Shown: positions 34,488-45,752, counted from the stretch's first letter. The stretch is DNA of 57,264 nt from Paludibacteraceae bacterium (GCA_905234835.1 CAJOIZ010000010.1:1-57264); one strand, 5' to 3'. The notes: generated by a model not told the origin, from the sequence alone. A program made the numbers and translations.

Positions 34488-35687
34488 TTAATTCTTGATG
34501 AGGTCTTTGATTCCGTACAGGTCAAAGCCGAGCGTGAAGCGCATCGTGTTGTTGAGCGGGTTGGAACTGTGGGTAGCGATGCAGTAGCTGATATCCAAGC
34601 GAACGATACTGAGTTTGAAACCTGCGCCCAATGTGAAGTAGCGGCGGTTGCCTTTGTAGGTGGCTTCGTGGCTGTAACCGGCGCGGCCGAAGAACTTACG
34701 GTCGTAACTGTATTCCAAACCGAAGCCCCATTGGATTTCGTCCATTTCCTCTTTGAAGCCCTTGGGGGCATCAGCGAACGACTGGAACCATCCGCTGGCG
34801 GAACTCAGGTCGGAGAACCATTCTGAATAGGTGTTACCGGTAGTAATCTGGTTACCATTCTCGTCCTTGGGAGCGAACTTGGAGTATTTGCTGGCGGGAA
34901 CAAGCATCTTGTTCGCCTCAAGAGTGGCGGTCAGACGGTTGTAGTTGTCAAATGGCAGTTCGTAACTGATACCGGTGCGCCAATTGGCGGGGATGAAGTT
35001 CTGATGGTCGCCCTTGTCGTAGGTCATCTTGCCGCCGAGGTTGCTGATGTTGGTACCGACAGCGATGTAACTGGTACCGAAGGGCAGTTCGATGGGCTGA
35101 CGATAGTAGAGCGAGATGTCAGCTGCCATTGTCCAAGCGGGATAGAGTTCGATAGAACTGTTGGAAACCGATGAGTTGGCACCGTTGTTCAGGTCGCTGT
35201 AGAGAAAACGCAGCGTGGCAGCCATTGATACATACTCGTGCAGTTTGCGAGAATAAGCGATATCAAAAGCCCACTCGTTGGGGTGTGCCTCTTGGAACAT
35301 ATTGCCTGTATTGTCAATCAGGCTGACCTTACCCATTGAGAAATAGGTGAAACCGGCGGATACTGCCTGCAGTTCGTCAAAACGGTAGAAACCGGAGAGA
35401 TAAGCGAGGTCAATGTCACCGACGAGCGAGCGCAGCCACGGCGTGTAGGATGCGGATATGCCTCCCCGTTCCTCAAAGAAGGCGTACTTGGAAGGATTCC
35501 AGTGTTGGGAATTCATATCCGGACGGGTTGCGACACCAACGTCACCCATACCGGCGGCAGTGGCATCAGGCGCAATAGTCAGCGACGGCATAGCTGTGAT
35601 GATGGGATTAGTGTAATCAGTTCCCTGCGCCCAAAGAGAGGCGGTGAGTGTAGCGGCTGCTACAATGGTCAAAATAGTTTTTTTCAT
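34488..35687 (-). CDS. porV: type IX secretion outer-membrane protein PorV
   Basis: 399 residues with signal peptide MKKTILTIVAAATLTASLWA. The mature start PIITAMPSLTIAPDATAAGM followed by DVGVAT is the PorV/LptO signature, a FadL-like 14-strand barrel. PorV collects cargo from the translocon and passes it to PorU for cleavage and anchoring. Its partner porU is 85 bp upstream in the same direction. Confidence 0.94.
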   Translation of the reverse strand: MKKTILTIVAAATLTASLWAQGTDYTNPIITAMPSLTIAPDATAAGMGDVGVATRPDMNSQHWNPSKYAFFEERGGISASYTPWLRSLVGDIDLAYLSGFYRFDELQAVSAGFTYFSMGKVSLIDNTGNMFQEAHPNEWAFDIAYSRKLHEYVSMAATLRFLYSDLNNGANSSVSNSSIELYPAWTMAADISLYYRQPIELPFGTSYIAVGTNISNLGGKMTYDKGDHQNFIPANWRTGISYELPFDNYNRLTATLEANKMLVPASKYSKFAPKDENGNQITTGNTYSEWFSDLSSASGWFQSFADAPKGFKEEMDEIQWGFGLEYSYDRKFFGRAGYSHEATYKGNRRYFTLGAGFKLSIVRLDISYCIATHSSNPLNNTMRFTLGFDLYGIKDLIKN

Positions 35688-35772
35688 TGTGTATGGTTGT
35701 TTTTTGTGTGTTAGTTGCGTTTCTAATAACTGAAGATCATTGGTTTGCGATGTGCTTCATAGGCATTAGCGG

Positions 35773-38700
35773 TTATTGTACAATCAGTTTGCCGACAGCA
35801 GCGGACGAACCTGATGTGGCTGTTTGACATTGTATGCGATAGACATATATTCCGTGGTGCATACCCGCTTGTGCGGGAGTCAGGGTGATGGTCCTTTCAC
35901 CGTTGAACGAAGTCTGATAAACGAGGCTTCCGCTCAAATCGTAAATGGTCAGACTCGTCTGCAGCAGTTCGTCGGGACGGTCGGCAGCGATATGGATATT
36001 AAGTGGCGCGCCTGCCGGACAGGGATTGGGATAAGCGGTCACGGAGAAGAGTTGTGTTTGCAGACCTTTGACAACGGTAAACCGCAGTTGTGCGGTAGAA
36101 GAGTTGTTCAGCAGATCCCACGCACGGAACAGAAGACTGTGCTCCCCTTCCTTCAGTTCGGAGAACGAGTAACTGACTTGTCCTTGGCGGTAATTGCCGT
36201 TCGTTGTGGTGAAATAGTCGTTAAGACTGTAGGTGAGTGCGTTGTCGTTGTCAAGAACGAGCATTAGGTCATGACCGATACCGCTGCCTACGGTATTGAT
36301 ACCGTTCTCGTCATAGATGTCAGCGAAGAAGTGCGGGTACTCACCTGTCTTGCCGCCGTCCTTGAATGCCGGATTGTCCATATAGATGCGCAGGTCGGGA
36401 CCGATTGTGTCAGCAAGCAGAGCCGCTTCGGGCGAACTGCCGCCTATGACAAACGAATGGTTGTGACCGATGCCCTCCTCTTGTGTCAGCGAGTCAATGG
36501 CGTAATAGACGATTCGTCCTGTGCCGTAGTTGTAGCGGATATCTTTTGGCATACGGTACGTCAGAGTGAACAATCCGTCTTTTACCTGCGTATTGCCGAC
36601 AAACAGGAGATTGGGATAGTCCTGGTAGGTGTAAGGCATTGGTGTCAGTCCGCTGCTGATGGCATCGTTGTCACGGGTGGTAATGGATTGCTCTTTGTCG
36701 TAGATGGAAACATGTAGCGAGCCATTAAACAGACTTGCCGTATCTCCTTCGGAGGTGCGTATGTATCCGTTGAGAGTTACTTCCTGCAGGGCGCGGAGCG
36801 TGTCAGCAGAAGTGGATGTTACGACATCGTAGTTCGTCGGATAGTTGAGACGCAGACCCGGGTCGCCGAACAAAATGTACGATATCTTGTTGTCGCTGTT
36901 CTTCCCGCATCGGTTCTTGGCGATGCGGGTGGCTTCGCCGATGGTAACGGGGTACGTATAGCGGTCGGAGTGTCCGAAGAGCGTGTCGCAGAGGAAACGG
37001 TTGATGTTGCTGTTCTCGTTGGCATAGACCGTCCGGCAGGCAGATAGGACGGCTATGGCGCCTCCATCGGGGTTCAGTACTGCTAATTCGGCGGCAGAGA
37101 GAGCCTGTTGGTCGAAGTGGGCGAAGCCGCAGGTGGCAAGCATCCAGAAAGCTTGGTTGCGGTTGGTCATGCGCTCGATGTCCGCTTTAGTGAGGAACAT
37201 CTCGTTAGTAATGTTGTTCGCGCTGCCGTGTCCGCAGTAGTCCATAAAGAGTACGCCCTGCCGCATTAGGTTCGTGAAACGGTTGTAGGCTATTGGGTAC
37301 GACTCGCCCGATGCGGTCTTCTCTTGGGTATAGGCATCTAAATATACCTTGTTGACTACAAAGTCGGGGGCTTTATGGACGATGTTCGCTGCCGCGAGGT
37401 CACAGATGGAGGTATGTTGGTTGTTGTCGCCATCATCGGCAAGGAAGAGCAGCTGCTGTTTCCATGTCCCTCGGTTGGCATCTTCCATGTAGGCAATCAG
37501 TTTGTCCACCATCTGTCGTGCCTGCTCTTGGGTGGAAACGGGCAGACGGCCCACGCCGATGCGCATCACGCCGTTTTGGTCGGAGAAGTACGAACCGACC
37601 ACTCCGTCTTCGTCTTCTAAGAAGGCGAAATAATCATCGGTGGCGTATGCTTTGGTTTCAACAGTGGAATTGACAGCCTGATAGGTAAGCAGGGTATTCT
37701 TTCCTGAATAGGGTAGCAACTGACGGTTGTCAAACGTTCCGTCTCCGAAGAGTAGCAGACTCTTGGGACGTGTTTGTTCCGAGGATGCGCAGTCGTAGAG
37801 CATCTTCATCAGCCAGCGGTAGGCGGATACATCAGGTGTTCCGCTTGAGAACTCGTTATAAACCTCTCTGTCGGTTACTACGGCGCAAGTCAGACCGTCG
37901 TGCAGTTCGTGCTTCTTTGCTAAACGTAGAGCTTCACTGCGGAAGTCGGGGGGCGAGATAATCACGTAGTCGATGTCGCGTAGTGCATGGAGATTCTGGT
38001 TCGCCACCTTCTCTATGTATGATGGGGTTCGCCAATTGCTGTTTTGGGCGCGGACAGCGATGTATTGGGTGAGACGTGTGTTATCCTCGGTAAAGTAGAG
38101 GGTGTCGTGGCTTAATGTGGCGGGAACGCGTCGGATGTCGTCAAGCCGTGTGATATCCCATATCTGTGTGGAGGCATCTGCACCGCTTAGGCAGTAGCGT
38201 GATAGCCCCGCCTTTTCGTAGTGACTGGTCTGTCGGAAGAAGAGTTCATTGCCGGTCAGGGTCAGCTCGCATTCAGCGTTCAGTTCGATGTAGTTAAGAT
38301 AGCTGTAGTCGGCGGCGTTGTTGCTCTGGTAGGTGAGTTTGATGCGCGGCTGGAACTGCGCCGGTATGTCTTTCAGCCGTTTGGTGCCCACGAGGGCGAA
38401 AGTGTAGTGGTCGCTGGCCTCAATCGAACCGAACTGAATGTCTGTTTCCGCTCCCCCGCAGGATATGGTCAGGGTGGCGGGGGCTGCACCTGTGGAGGCT
38501 GCTGCCACTTGGCACGTCATCATCTTGTCGGTTATGGGAGAAGGTAGATCGAACGTGAATGTGGTTGACTGACCCGAAGCAATCTCTTCGCCGTAGAACT
38601 CGCGTCCGCCGCCTGTCAGACCCTTCTTGCGGTCGATGAGGTTCAATAGCTCTTCCTCGTGAAGAGTGTATGCATTGTACGTGGTAACATCATTTGTGAC

Positions 38701-39171
38701 CGTTCCTGTCAGCGTTTCTGCTTCGGGCATCAACTTCTGCAAGCCTTCGGCATCGGACAGGAAATAGTAGCCGTAGTCCGAACAGTGGTTGCGGGTGTGG
38801 GTGAAATACCCGCCGCTGTACGACCAAGTAACAGACCCTTGGCCGTAGAAGAGGATATAGTCGCCTTTCCCGAACTGGTTGTCAGCCCCCTTGTCCATAT
38901 AAAAAGCCACGGGGCATAGGTCATCAATGCGCGGTTGGGTGAAGTCTTGTGGCAGCAGTCCGCCGCCATAACCGAGGATACTGACGCGCTCGGGTTGGAT
39001 GCCCCACTCGGCAATCTGCTCGTAGGTAAGGCGGTAGATGCCTGATTCACTTACGCGGATTCGCACGATATTGCCTTCCGCCAGCAGCGACTTGCTGGCA
39101 TAGAACGCATCAGGTCGCGCCAAAGCGGCCGTAGCGGAAAGAAGCAATATGTAAGTCAGCAGGCGTTTCAT
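35773..39171 (-). CDS. porU: type IX secretion sortase-like peptidase PorU
   Basis: 1132 residues, normal for PorU. Signal peptide MKRLLTYILLLSATAALA. The C25 (gingipain-like) peptidase domain has catalytic His648 in DYCGHGS and Cys681 in ATCGFAHF, 33 residues apart as in gingipains. The end has a type A C-terminal sorting-like domain (PNPCPAGAPLNIHI, GMHHGIYVYRIQ). PorU removes the C-terminal signal of secreted proteins and links them to lipopolysaccharide at the cell surface. Its start overlaps the FAH-like gene by 4 bp. Confidence 0.95.
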   Translation of the reverse strand: MKRLLTYILLLSATAALARPDAFYASKSLLAEGNIVRIRVSESGIYRLTYEQIAEWGIQPERVSILGYGGGLLPQDFTQPRIDDLCPVAFYMDKGADNQFGKGDYILFYGQGSVTWSYSGGYFTHTRNHCSDYGYYFLSDAEGLQKLMPEAETLTGTVTNDVTTYNAYTLHEEELLNLIDRKKGLTGGGREFYGEEIASGQSTTFTFDLPSPITDKMMTCQVAAASTGAAPATLTISCGGAETDIQFGSIEASDHYTFALVGTKRLKDIPAQFQPRIKLTYQSNNAADYSYLNYIELNAECELTLTGNELFFRQTSHYEKAGLSRYCLSGADASTQIWDITRLDDIRRVPATLSHDTLYFTEDNTRLTQYIAVRAQNSNWRTPSYIEKVANQNLHALRDIDYVIISPPDFRSEALRLAKKHELHDGLTCAVVTDREVYNEFSSGTPDVSAYRWLMKMLYDCASSEQTRPKSLLLFGDGTFDNRQLLPYSGKNTLLTYQAVNSTVETKAYATDDYFAFLEDEDGVVGSYFSDQNGVMRIGVGRLPVSTQEQARQMVDKLIAYMEDANRGTWKQQLLFLADDGDNNQHTSICDLAAANIVHKAPDFVVNKVYLDAYTQEKTASGESYPIAYNRFTNLMRQGVLFMDYCGHGSANNITNEMFLTKADIERMTNRNQAFWMLATCGFAHFDQQALSAAELAVLNPDGGAIAVLSACRTVYANENSNINRFLCDTLFGHSDRYTYPVTIGEATRIAKNRCGKNSDNKISYILFGDPGLRLNYPTNYDVVTSTSADTLRALQEVTLNGYIRTSEGDTASLFNGSLHVSIYDKEQSITTRDNDAISSGLTPMPYTYQDYPNLLFVGNTQVKDGLFTLTYRMPKDIRYNYGTGRIVYYAIDSLTQEEGIGHNHSFVIGGSSPEAALLADTIGPDLRIYMDNPAFKDGGKTGEYPHFFADIYDENGINTVGSGIGHDLMLVLDNDNALTYSLNDYFTTTNGNYRQGQVSYSFSELKEGEHSLLFRAWDLLNNSSTAQLRFTVVKGLQTQLFSVTAYPNPCPAGAPLNIHIAADRPDELLQTSLTIYDLSGSLVYQTSFNGERTITLTPAQAGMHHGIYVYRIQCQTATSGSSAAVGKLIVQ

Positions 39172-39692
39172 TTGATGCGGCAGTAGAGTAGGGGTTGACC
39201 GTTATATTCGTACTCGAATACCTCCTCGCGTTGTATCGGTTGTGCTTCTTTGGGAAGGTCTATATACAGGATGTCGCCCATACGCAAGGTCATTATGTGG
39301 CTTATGTCCGCAATGGCTCGTTCTATGGGGAAGGCTTGCTCTATCTCGTTCAAAAGAGGGTAAGGCATAGTCTTGAATATGGCAGGCAGCATCCATTCGC
39401 CGACACACAGTGCGCTGTCAAAAGCCAGAGCTTCGGTCATCTTCCCTTGTTTGAGCCAATCGGTTGCTTGGAAATCGATTCCGTAAGCCATGGCATCGTA
39501 GTAGCGCACGGCGAACTTCGGCTCAATAGACCGTCCCAAACGGCAGACACGCAACACTATGCACAGATTGGCGTGAACATCCTCACTCCAGTCGGGCAGA
39601 AAGAACGGCTTGCCCTGATTAAGCAATGACGAATCGCTCTTCACCGCCATCCGGTACTGACCCTCGTAATATGTGAAACCGATTATCTTCAA
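39168..39692 (-). CDS. fumarylacetoacetate hydrolase-like protein, probably divergent
   Basis: 174 residues. The stretch SSLLNQGKPFFLPDW, then HANLCIVLRVCRLGRSIEP and RYYDAMAYGIDF correspond to the FAH-family core, but the glutamates expected to bind metal around E-x-E are not evident (HANLCIVLRV where relatives have HYETELVVRI by memory). It may therefore have lost hydrolase activity. It sits directly before porU with a 4-bp overlap, an order kept in other Bacteroidales, which hints at a role linked to secretion or only at an old operon. Confidence 0.7.
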   Translation of the reverse strand: MKIIGFTYYEGQYRMAVKSDSSLLNQGKPFFLPDWSEDVHANLCIVLRVCRLGRSIEPKFAVRYYDAMAYGIDFQATDWLKQGKMTEALAFDSALCVGEWMLPAIFKTMPYPLLNEIEQAFPIERAIADISHIMTLRMGDILYIDLPKEAQPIQREEVFEYEYNGQPLLYCRIK

Positions 39693-39752
39693 CTTTCAAA
39701 CATTTACTTTTCAACATTCACTCCCTAACACGCAGTCACCAACATTTACTCT
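39689..39752. repeat. heptad and 14-bp repeat units between der and the FAH-like gene
   Basis: CAACTTT, CAAACAT, TCAACAT, TCACTCC followed by one ACACGCAGTCACC unit, the same 13-mer that fills the arrays at 48497-55715. Confidence 0.7.
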
Positions 39753-41061
39753 ACTTGGCTCGTATGAAGATCTGCACGGGCGTTCCGTTGAAATCCCACC
39801 ATTCGCGCAGTTTGTTCTCTAAAAAGCGGCGGTACGGTTCTTTGACGTACTGTGGCAGGTTGGCAAAGAAGACGAATGTAGGCACTTGTGTATTGGGCAG
39901 TTGGGTACAGTATTTGATTTTGATGTATTTGCCTTTGGTAGCAGGCGGCGGGTAGTTCTCAATCAAAGGCAGGAAACGTTCGTTAAGTTGTGCGGTCGGC
40001 ACTTTGCGTTGTTTGTTCTCATAGACATGCAGAGCCGTTTCCATTACTTTGTAGATACGCTGCTTGGTGGTGGCAGAGGTGAAGATGATTGGGAAATCAG
40101 TAAAGGGAGCCATACGCGAGCGGATAGCTTGTTCGTAGGCTTTGATGTCCTTGTTGGTTTTGTCTTCTATTAGATCCCATTTGTTGACGCAGACCACCAT
40201 TCCCTTTTTGTTTTTCTGGATAAGGGAATAGATATTGAGATCCTGCGCCTCGATGCCCCGTGTGGCATCAAGCATCAGGATACATACATCTGAGTTCTCA
40301 ATGGCACGTATAGAACGCACAACGGAGTAGTACTCAAGGTTTTCATTCACTTTGGCTTTTTTGCGGATACCCGCAGTGTCCACAAGGTAGAACTCCTTTC
40401 CGAACTTGTTGTAGCGGGTGTAGATACTGTCGCGAGTGGTACCCGGACGGTCAGTCACGATAGTACGCTCTTCGCCGATAAAGGCGTTTAGAATACTGCT
40501 TTTGCCCGCATTGGGTCTGCCTACGATAGCAAAACGGGGCAGGTCGTCGGGCTCTTCATCGTTCTCGTCCTTCTTGAATCGTGAACATATTTCGTCCAAC
40601 AGATCGCCTGTACCTAATCCGTTCTCGGCACTGACGATAAACGGTTCACCTAACCCTAATTTGTAGAACTCGGGTGCGCCGTACTGTTGGTCAAAAGCGT
40701 CCACTTTATTGACAGCCAGCACACAGGGTTTGCCGGATTGGCGCAGAAGGTGTGCCACTTCCATATCAAAGCGAGTAACGCCCTCGTTCACATCCACAAG
40801 GAGCAGCACCACGTCTGCTTCGTCAATGGCGAGATGCACCTGACGGTTAATCTCGTCCTCGAATATGTCGTCCGAGTCAAGCACCCAGCCGCCAGTATCA
40901 ATGACGGAGAACTCGCGTCCGCACCATTCACAGTGGCCGTACTGGCGGTCACGGGTGGTACCTGCCTGCTCGGTCACGATGGCGCGGCGGGTCTTGGTCA
41001 GACGGTTGAAGAGGGTCGATTTGCCTACGTTGGGCCGGCCCACAAGGGCGAGTCTGTTCAT
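39751..41061 (-). CDS. der: GTPase Der (EngA)
   Basis: 436 residues with two GTPase domains: G1 GRPNVGKST (residues 7-15) and GRPNAGKSS (about 179-187), G3 DTGGW and DTAGI, G4 NKVD and NKWD. A C-terminal KH-like domain follows. Der acts in 50S ribosome assembly. Only 3 bp separate it from infB. Confidence 0.97.
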   Translation of the reverse strand: MNRLALVGRPNVGKSTLFNRLTKTRRAIVTEQAGTTRDRQYGHCEWCGREFSVIDTGGWVLDSDDIFEDEINRQVHLAIDEADVVLLLVDVNEGVTRFDMEVAHLLRQSGKPCVLAVNKVDAFDQQYGAPEFYKLGLGEPFIVSAENGLGTGDLLDEICSRFKKDENDEEPDDLPRFAIVGRPNAGKSSILNAFIGEERTIVTDRPGTTRDSIYTRYNKFGKEFYLVDTAGIRKKAKVNENLEYYSVVRSIRAIENSDVCILMLDATRGIEAQDLNIYSLIQKNKKGMVVCVNKWDLIEDKTNKDIKAYEQAIRSRMAPFTDFPIIFTSATTKQRIYKVMETALHVYENKQRKVPTAQLNERFLPLIENYPPPATKGKYIKIKYCTQLPNTQVPTFVFFANLPQYVKEPYRRFLENKLREWWDFNGTPVQIFIRAK

Positions 41062-41064
41062 GAT

Positions 41065-43776
41065 TTATTCCAGTTTTTTGGCCACTTCTACTTGCTCGAA
41101 GCTCTCTAACAGGTCGCCTTCAACAAGGTCGTTGTAGGAACGGATGCTAACACCGCATTCCTGATTGACACCCATCTCCTTCACATCGTCCTTGCCATGC
41201 TTGAGCGATGCGAGGTCGCCGGTGAAGATGACAATGCCATCGCGGATGACGCGCACCTTGTTCTGGCGTTTGATCTTACCTTCGCGTACTACGCAGCCCG
41301 CAATCGTACCCACTTTGGATATATGGAACGTCTGTAGAACTTCCAGTGTAGCTGTAACGTTCTCCTTGATTTCCGGTGAAAGCATGCCTTCCATAGCAGA
41401 CTTGACTTCTTCGATGGCATCGTAGATGACGTTATATACGCGTACATCCACTTCGGCTGTCTCAGCCATCTTGCGGGCTGTAGCGGTGGCGCGCACGTTG
41501 AAGCCGATAATGATGGCATCCGATGCCTCTGCCAATAGGATATCCGAGTCGGAGATGGCACCCACGCCTTTGTGGATGACGTTCACCTGTATATTCTCTG
41601 TGGAGAGTTTGATGAGCGAGTCGCTCAATGCCTCTACTGAGCCGTCCACATCGGCTTTGACGATGAGGTTCAACTCCTTGAAATCGCCTATTGCCAAACG
41701 GCGGCCGATTTCTTCCAATCCGATATGTTTCTTTGTCCGGATGGACATCTCGCGCTGCAACTGTTCGCGCTTGGAAGCTATCTGGCGGGCTTCCTGCTCG
41801 GTCGGCATCACGTTGAACTCGTCACCTGCGGTGGGTGCACCGTTCAAACCGAGGATGACTGCCGGTTCGCCCGGAAGAGCTTGTTCGATGTTCTGTCCGC
41901 GTTCGTTGAACATAGCTTTTACTTTGCCGTGGTACGAACCTGCAAGAACCACATCGCCAATATGCAGTGTGCCGTCACTGACCAGAACGGTCGAAACAAA
42001 TCCGCGCCCCTTGTCAAGTGATGACTCGATGATACTGCCCTTGGCACGGCGTTTGGGATTGGCTTTGAGATCTAATAGTTCGGCTTCAAGTAGCACTTTT
42101 TCGAGCAACTCGAACACGCCCGTACCTTTCTTCGCGCTGATGTCCTGGCTTTGGTACTTGCCACCCCAGTCTTCCACCAACAGGTTCATGTTCGCCAGTT
42201 CCTCTTTTATCTTTTCGGGATTGGCACCCGGTTTATCGCACTTGTTGATGGCGAAAATCATCGGTACGCCCGCTGCTTGCGCATGGGAGATGGCCTCGCG
42301 GGTTTGCGGCATCACGCCGTCGTCGGCTGCTACGATGATGATGGCTATATCCGTCACTTTGGCACCGCGCGCACGCATGGCCGTGAATGCCTCGTGACCA
42401 GGGGTGTCAAGGAAAGTAAGATGCTTTCCGTTCTTCAGTTTGACGTTGTATGCACCGATGTGTTGGGTGATTCCGCCAGCTTCACCGGCAATTACATTCG
42501 TGTTGCGTATATGGTCCAGGAGGGATGTCTTTCCGTGATCCACGTGACCCATCACGGTGATAATCGGGCAGCGCTCTTCCATATCCTCCTCGCCGTACTC
42601 CTCGTCGTCCGCGTGAATATCTTCAACCACTTTGGCATCCACATATTCGGTGGTGAAGCCGAACTCCTCTGCCACGATGTTGATGGTTTCCGCATCGAGT
42701 CGCTGGTTGATGCTGACCATCATACCGAGTGTCATACAGGTGGCTATAATCTTCGTTACTGGCACGTTCATCATCACAGCAAGGTCATTGGCGGTGACGA
42801 ACTCAGTCAGTTTCAGTACGGTGGATTGTGCCTGTTCCTCGGCTCTTTCTTCCGCCATCTTTTCGCGTTCGAGTTGGCGGCGGTCACGTTTGTGTTTGCT
42901 GGTTAGCGTCTTGCCTTTCTGGCTTTGCAGACGGTTGAGCGTCTCTTTGATCTGGCGTTGTACTTCTTCGTCATCCACTTCGACCTTTACGGGACGCTTG
43001 TTAGCCTTGGTCTTGCTGCCTTTTTGATTGCGGATATCGTTCACATCCACCTTGTTCTGTTGGATGCGCTCGCGTTTACGTTTGCCTCCGCTACTGCCGT
43101 TTTGGGCGTGCATACGCTCTTCGCGCTCCTTCTTCTTCTCGTCCTTTGTTTTCTTGGCGGGACGGGTGGCTTGGTTCAGGCTGTCAAGGTCGATTTTGCC
43201 AACCACTTTGGGCTGAATGGGTGCCGGTTGTGGATGAAGCGTGAAGATCTCGGTCTTTTGTTTTTCATTCTTCTTTGCATCTTCCGCTTTCGTCTGCTCT
43301 TCTTTGGCGGCTTTCTTCTGCGCTTCCTGTGCTTTTGCTTCTTCGGCTTTGCGGTGCGCTTCCTCTGCCTGGCGGCGTGCCTCTTCCTCTTCTTTGCGGT
43401 GTGCTTCTTCTGCCTGACGACGTGCTTCCTCTTCGGCTGCTAAACGCGCCTGTTCCGCCGCTTTCTTCTCGGCTTCTTCTTTTCGGCGCATTTCTTCCGC
43501 CTCACGGCGAGCACGCTCCACCGCCTCTTTATGGGCATCTTCTATGGACACACTCTTGTTGAGCTCGCGCTCTTGCCTCTCCTGTGCCTGACGGTCGGCG
43601 GCTAATTTGATAGCCATATCCTTGTTGAACGCCTGCACAAGAAGCATATACAGGTCATCATCAATCCGGGTGTTGGGGTCGGCTGTGATGGTCTTTCCCT
43701 GCTTCTGGAAAAATTCGATGGCGGTGGCCATTCCGATGTTGAGTTCTTTACAAGCCTTGATGAGTTTTTGTGCCAT
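41065..43776 (-). CDS. infB: translation initiation factor IF-2
   Basis: 903 residues. A short IF2_N motif begins the protein, then a long charged stretch (about 70-160, repeated [16 protein letters not shown]) predicted as coiled coil or flexible helix. The GTPase domain has G1 [10 protein letters not shown]3 DTPGHE and G4 NKCDKPG, followed by domains II-IV. Delivers initiator tRNA to the ribosome. Part of the classical rimP-nusA-infB cluster. Confidence 0.97.
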   Translation of the reverse strand: MAQKLIKACKELNIGMATAIEFFQKQGKTITADPNTRIDDDLYMLLVQAFNKDMAIKLAADRQAQERQERELNKSVSIEDAHKEAVERARREAEEMRRKEEAEKKAAEQARLAAEEEARRQAEEAHRKEEEEARRQAEEAHRKAEEAKAQEAQKKAAKEEQTKAEDAKKNEKQKTEIFTLHPQPAPIQPKVVGKIDLDSLNQATRPAKKTKDEKKKEREERMHAQNGSSGGKRKRERIQQNKVDVNDIRNQKGSKTKANKRPVKVEVDDEEVQRQIKETLNRLQSQKGKTLTSKHKRDRRQLEREKMAEERAEEQAQSTVLKLTEFVTANDLAVMMNVPVTKIIATCMTLGMMVSINQRLDAETINIVAEEFGFTTEYVDAKVVEDIHADDEEYGEEDMEERCPIITVMGHVDHGKTSLLDHIRNTNVIAGEAGGITQHIGAYNVKLKNGKHLTFLDTPGHEAFTAMRARGAKVTDIAIIIVAADDGVMPQTREAISHAQAAGVPMIFAINKCDKPGANPEKIKEELANMNLLVEDWGGKYQSQDISAKKGTGVFELLEKVLLEAELLDLKANPKRRAKGSIIESSLDKGRGFVSTVLVSDGTLHIGDVVLAGSYHGKVKAMFNERGQNIEQALPGEPAVILGLNGAPTAGDEFNVMPTEQEARQIASKREQLQREMSIRTKKHIGLEEIGRRLAIGDFKELNLIVKADVDGSVEALSDSLIKLSTENIQVNVIHKGVGAISDSDILLAEASDAIIIGFNVRATATARKMAETAEVDVRVYNVIYDAIEEVKSAMEGMLSPEIKENVTATLEVLQTFHISKVGTIAGCVVREGKIKRQNKVRVIRDGIVIFTGDLASLKHGKDDVKEMGVNQECGVSIRSYNDLVEGDLLESFEQVEVAKKLE

Positions 43777-43863
43777 AGTGTGTGTTGCTTCGGTTAGTGT
43801 TTTGTTGTTTCAGGGGCTTTCGCCGTTGCTGTCAAAGAGCTTTGACAAACGCTGTCGCGTCGT

Positions 43864-45117
43864 TTATTCCTCAAACTCCTCTGCCAGTACGCGGTAGAGT
43901 TCGTCGATGGTCTCGTCTTCGAGGTCCACGCGTTGCTTCAACTCCTCTTTGGGTATGGCGAGGACGGCTTTTGCGGTGTCCAAACCGATGTTCTTGAGCT
44001 GGTCAATGACCCATTGGTCGATTTCGTCATTGAACTCGTCAAGGTAGATGTCTTCTGCGTCGGCATCGTCCATCTCACGATATACATCAATCTGATAGCC
44101 GGTCAGCATACTCGCTAATTTGATATTGAAGCCGCCTTTGCCGATGGCGAGGCTTACCTCGTCGGGTTTGAGGTAGATGTCGGCTTTCTTCTCCTCTTCG
44201 TTGATGTTCATGGACGAGATCTTGGCGGGTGCTAATGCGCGCTGGATGTAGAGTTGGGTGTTGGACGTGTAGTTGATCACATCGATGTTCTCGTTCCTGA
44301 GCTCGCGCACGATGCCGTGTATGCGTGCGCCTTTGATACCTACGCAGGCACCCACGGGGTCAATCCTTTCGTTGAAACTCTCTACTGCCACTTTGGCGCG
44401 TTCGCCGGGGATACGGGCAATGTTCTTGATGGCTATCAGTCCGTCGTGTACTTCAGGAACCTCCTGCTCGAATAGCCGCTGAAGGAACAGCGGACTGGTA
44501 CGCGAAAGAATGACTTTCGGGTTCTGGTTCTTGTTCTCCACCTGTGCCACAATCGCTTTCACCACGTCGCCTTTGCGATAATAGTCGGTGGGTATCTGGT
44601 TCTGCTTAGGCAGGTACAGGTCAACGCCTTCTTCGTCCTTGATGGTCATCTCTTTCTTCCATATCTGCTCCAGTTCGCCTGTCACAATCTGACCGAGCAT
44701 ACCTGAATAGCGCAGATAGACATTCTCTTTCTTCAGTTCAAGAATCTTGGAGGAAAGTGTCTGCCTGAGGTTCAGAATCATACGGCGGCCGAACGATGAG
44801 AAATCCACTTTTTCCGTAATTTCTTCTCCTACCTCGGCTTCTTCGTCTAATTTGCGCGCCTCGGTTAGTGAGATCTGTGTCTGCTCGTTGGCGACGTCGT
44901 CATCTTCCATTATCAGACGGTTGTGGTAGATTTCCAGGTCACCCTTGTCGGGGTTGATGATTACATCGTAGTGGGCATCCGAACCGTAAACCTTCGCTAT
45001 CACCGAGCGGAACGAGTCTTCCAGCACGTTGATAAAGGTCTTGCGGTCAATCTTGTTGAGCGTCTTGAACTCTGAAAAAATGTCAATCAGATTGATTGAA
45101 TCTTGCTTTTTAGCCAT
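43864..45117 (-). CDS. nusA: transcription elongation/termination factor NusA
   Basis: 417 residues. An N-terminal RNA polymerase-binding domain (about 1-130), S1 domain, and two KH domains with VGACVGIKGARI and AIGKGGFNIKLAS are in order. The C-terminal part is short and acidic, as usual outside the Gammaproteobacteria. Follows rimP by 36 bp. Confidence 0.96.
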   Translation of the reverse strand: MAKKQDSINLIDIFSEFKTLNKIDRKTFINVLEDSFRSVIAKVYGSDAHYDVIINPDKGDLEIYHNRLIMEDDDVANEQTQISLTEARKLDEEAEVGEEITEKVDFSSFGRRMILNLRQTLSSKILELKKENVYLRYSGMLGQIVTGELEQIWKKEMTIKDEEGVDLYLPKQNQIPTDYYRKGDVVKAIVAQVENKNQNPKVILSRTSPLFLQRLFEQEVPEVHDGLIAIKNIARIPGERAKVAVESFNERIDPVGACVGIKGARIHGIVRELRNENIDVINYTSNTQLYIQRALAPAKISSMNINEEEKKADIYLKPDEVSLAIGKGGFNIKLASMLTGYQIDVYREMDDADAEDIYLDEFNDEIDQWVIDQLKNIGLDTAKAVLAIPKEELKQRVDLEDETIDELYRVLAEEFEE

Positions 45118-45153
45118 TTTTGTATGTGGTTTTCGTTATTGTTTCTCTGTCTT

Positions 45154-45585
45154 TCAGAACGATATGTTATACACCGTCTGTTTCACCTCGTCATATCGGA
45201 ACGTAAGGGTTTCTTCGGCATCAATGGTGAACGTCTCTTCGTCCACGCTGACTAACTGACCGCTGTGGCGCTTGCCGTCCCCGTCTGTTACCACGACATT
45301 GTGCCCGAGGTTCTTCTCATACTGCAGACGGCTCTTGAAGGGGGCGGTCAGGCTGACGCTACCCACTTCGAGACTGTAGTCTTCGTTCTTGGTCTTGGGA
45401 TTGTTGTCCAATTCAGCCACTAAACGGCGGTTGAGGTCGGCGCAGAAGTCTATATCCACCGTACCCGGACAGTCAATCTCAACGAGAATACCGTTGTCTT
45501 TGTTCACCTCTGCGGTCATCAGCACGTAAGGGGTACCTTCCAACAGGTGTTCCGTCATTTCGCGTATTGTCTGCTCCTGTATCAT
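45154..45585 (-). CDS. rimP: ribosome maturation factor RimP
   Basis: 143 residues from the ATG at 45585 (MIQEQTIREM). An in-frame upstream ATG at 45630 adds 15 unlike residues and lies 12 bp from the -7 element, so I do not use it. Two domains: N-terminal VEIDCPGTVDIDFCADLNRR and a C-terminal SH3-like part. Helps assemble the 30S subunit. First gene of rimP-nusA-infB-der. Confidence 0.9.
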   Translation of the reverse strand: MIQEQTIREMTEHLLEGTPYVLMTAEVNKDNGILVEIDCPGTVDIDFCADLNRRLVAELDNNPKTKNEDYSLEVGSVSLTAPFKSRLQYEKNLGHNVVVTDGDGKRHSGQLVSVDEETFTIDAEETLTFRYDEVKQTVYNISF

Positions 45586-45641
45586 AGAGTTTTCGTATAA
45601 TAGGGGGGAACCGTGAACCGGCTCCCCCATTCATTCGGCGG

Positions 45642-45671
45642 CAAAAGTACTGCTTTTTTCTTGTTTTGCAA
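45642..45671 (-). promoter_or_regulatory. promoter of rimP-nusA-infB
   Basis: Minus strand: TTG (45669-45671), 19 bp, TACTTTTG (45642-45649), then CCGCCG. It stands back-to-back with the mscS promoter 75 bp away. Confidence 0.72.
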
Positions 45672-45744
45672 CAAAATAGTGCAACTTTTGTGAAAAAATA
45701 TGCTTTTTTTCACTTGCTTTCATCTGTTTATGATGTGAATGTCC

Positions 45745-45752
45745 TACTTTTG
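45745..45752 (+). promoter_or_regulatory. -7 element of the MscS-type channel gene
   Basis: TACTTTTG, then CCCG, 30 bp before the ATG at 45783. It lies inside the longer frame that starts at 45666, so that longer start is unlikely. Confidence 0.6.
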
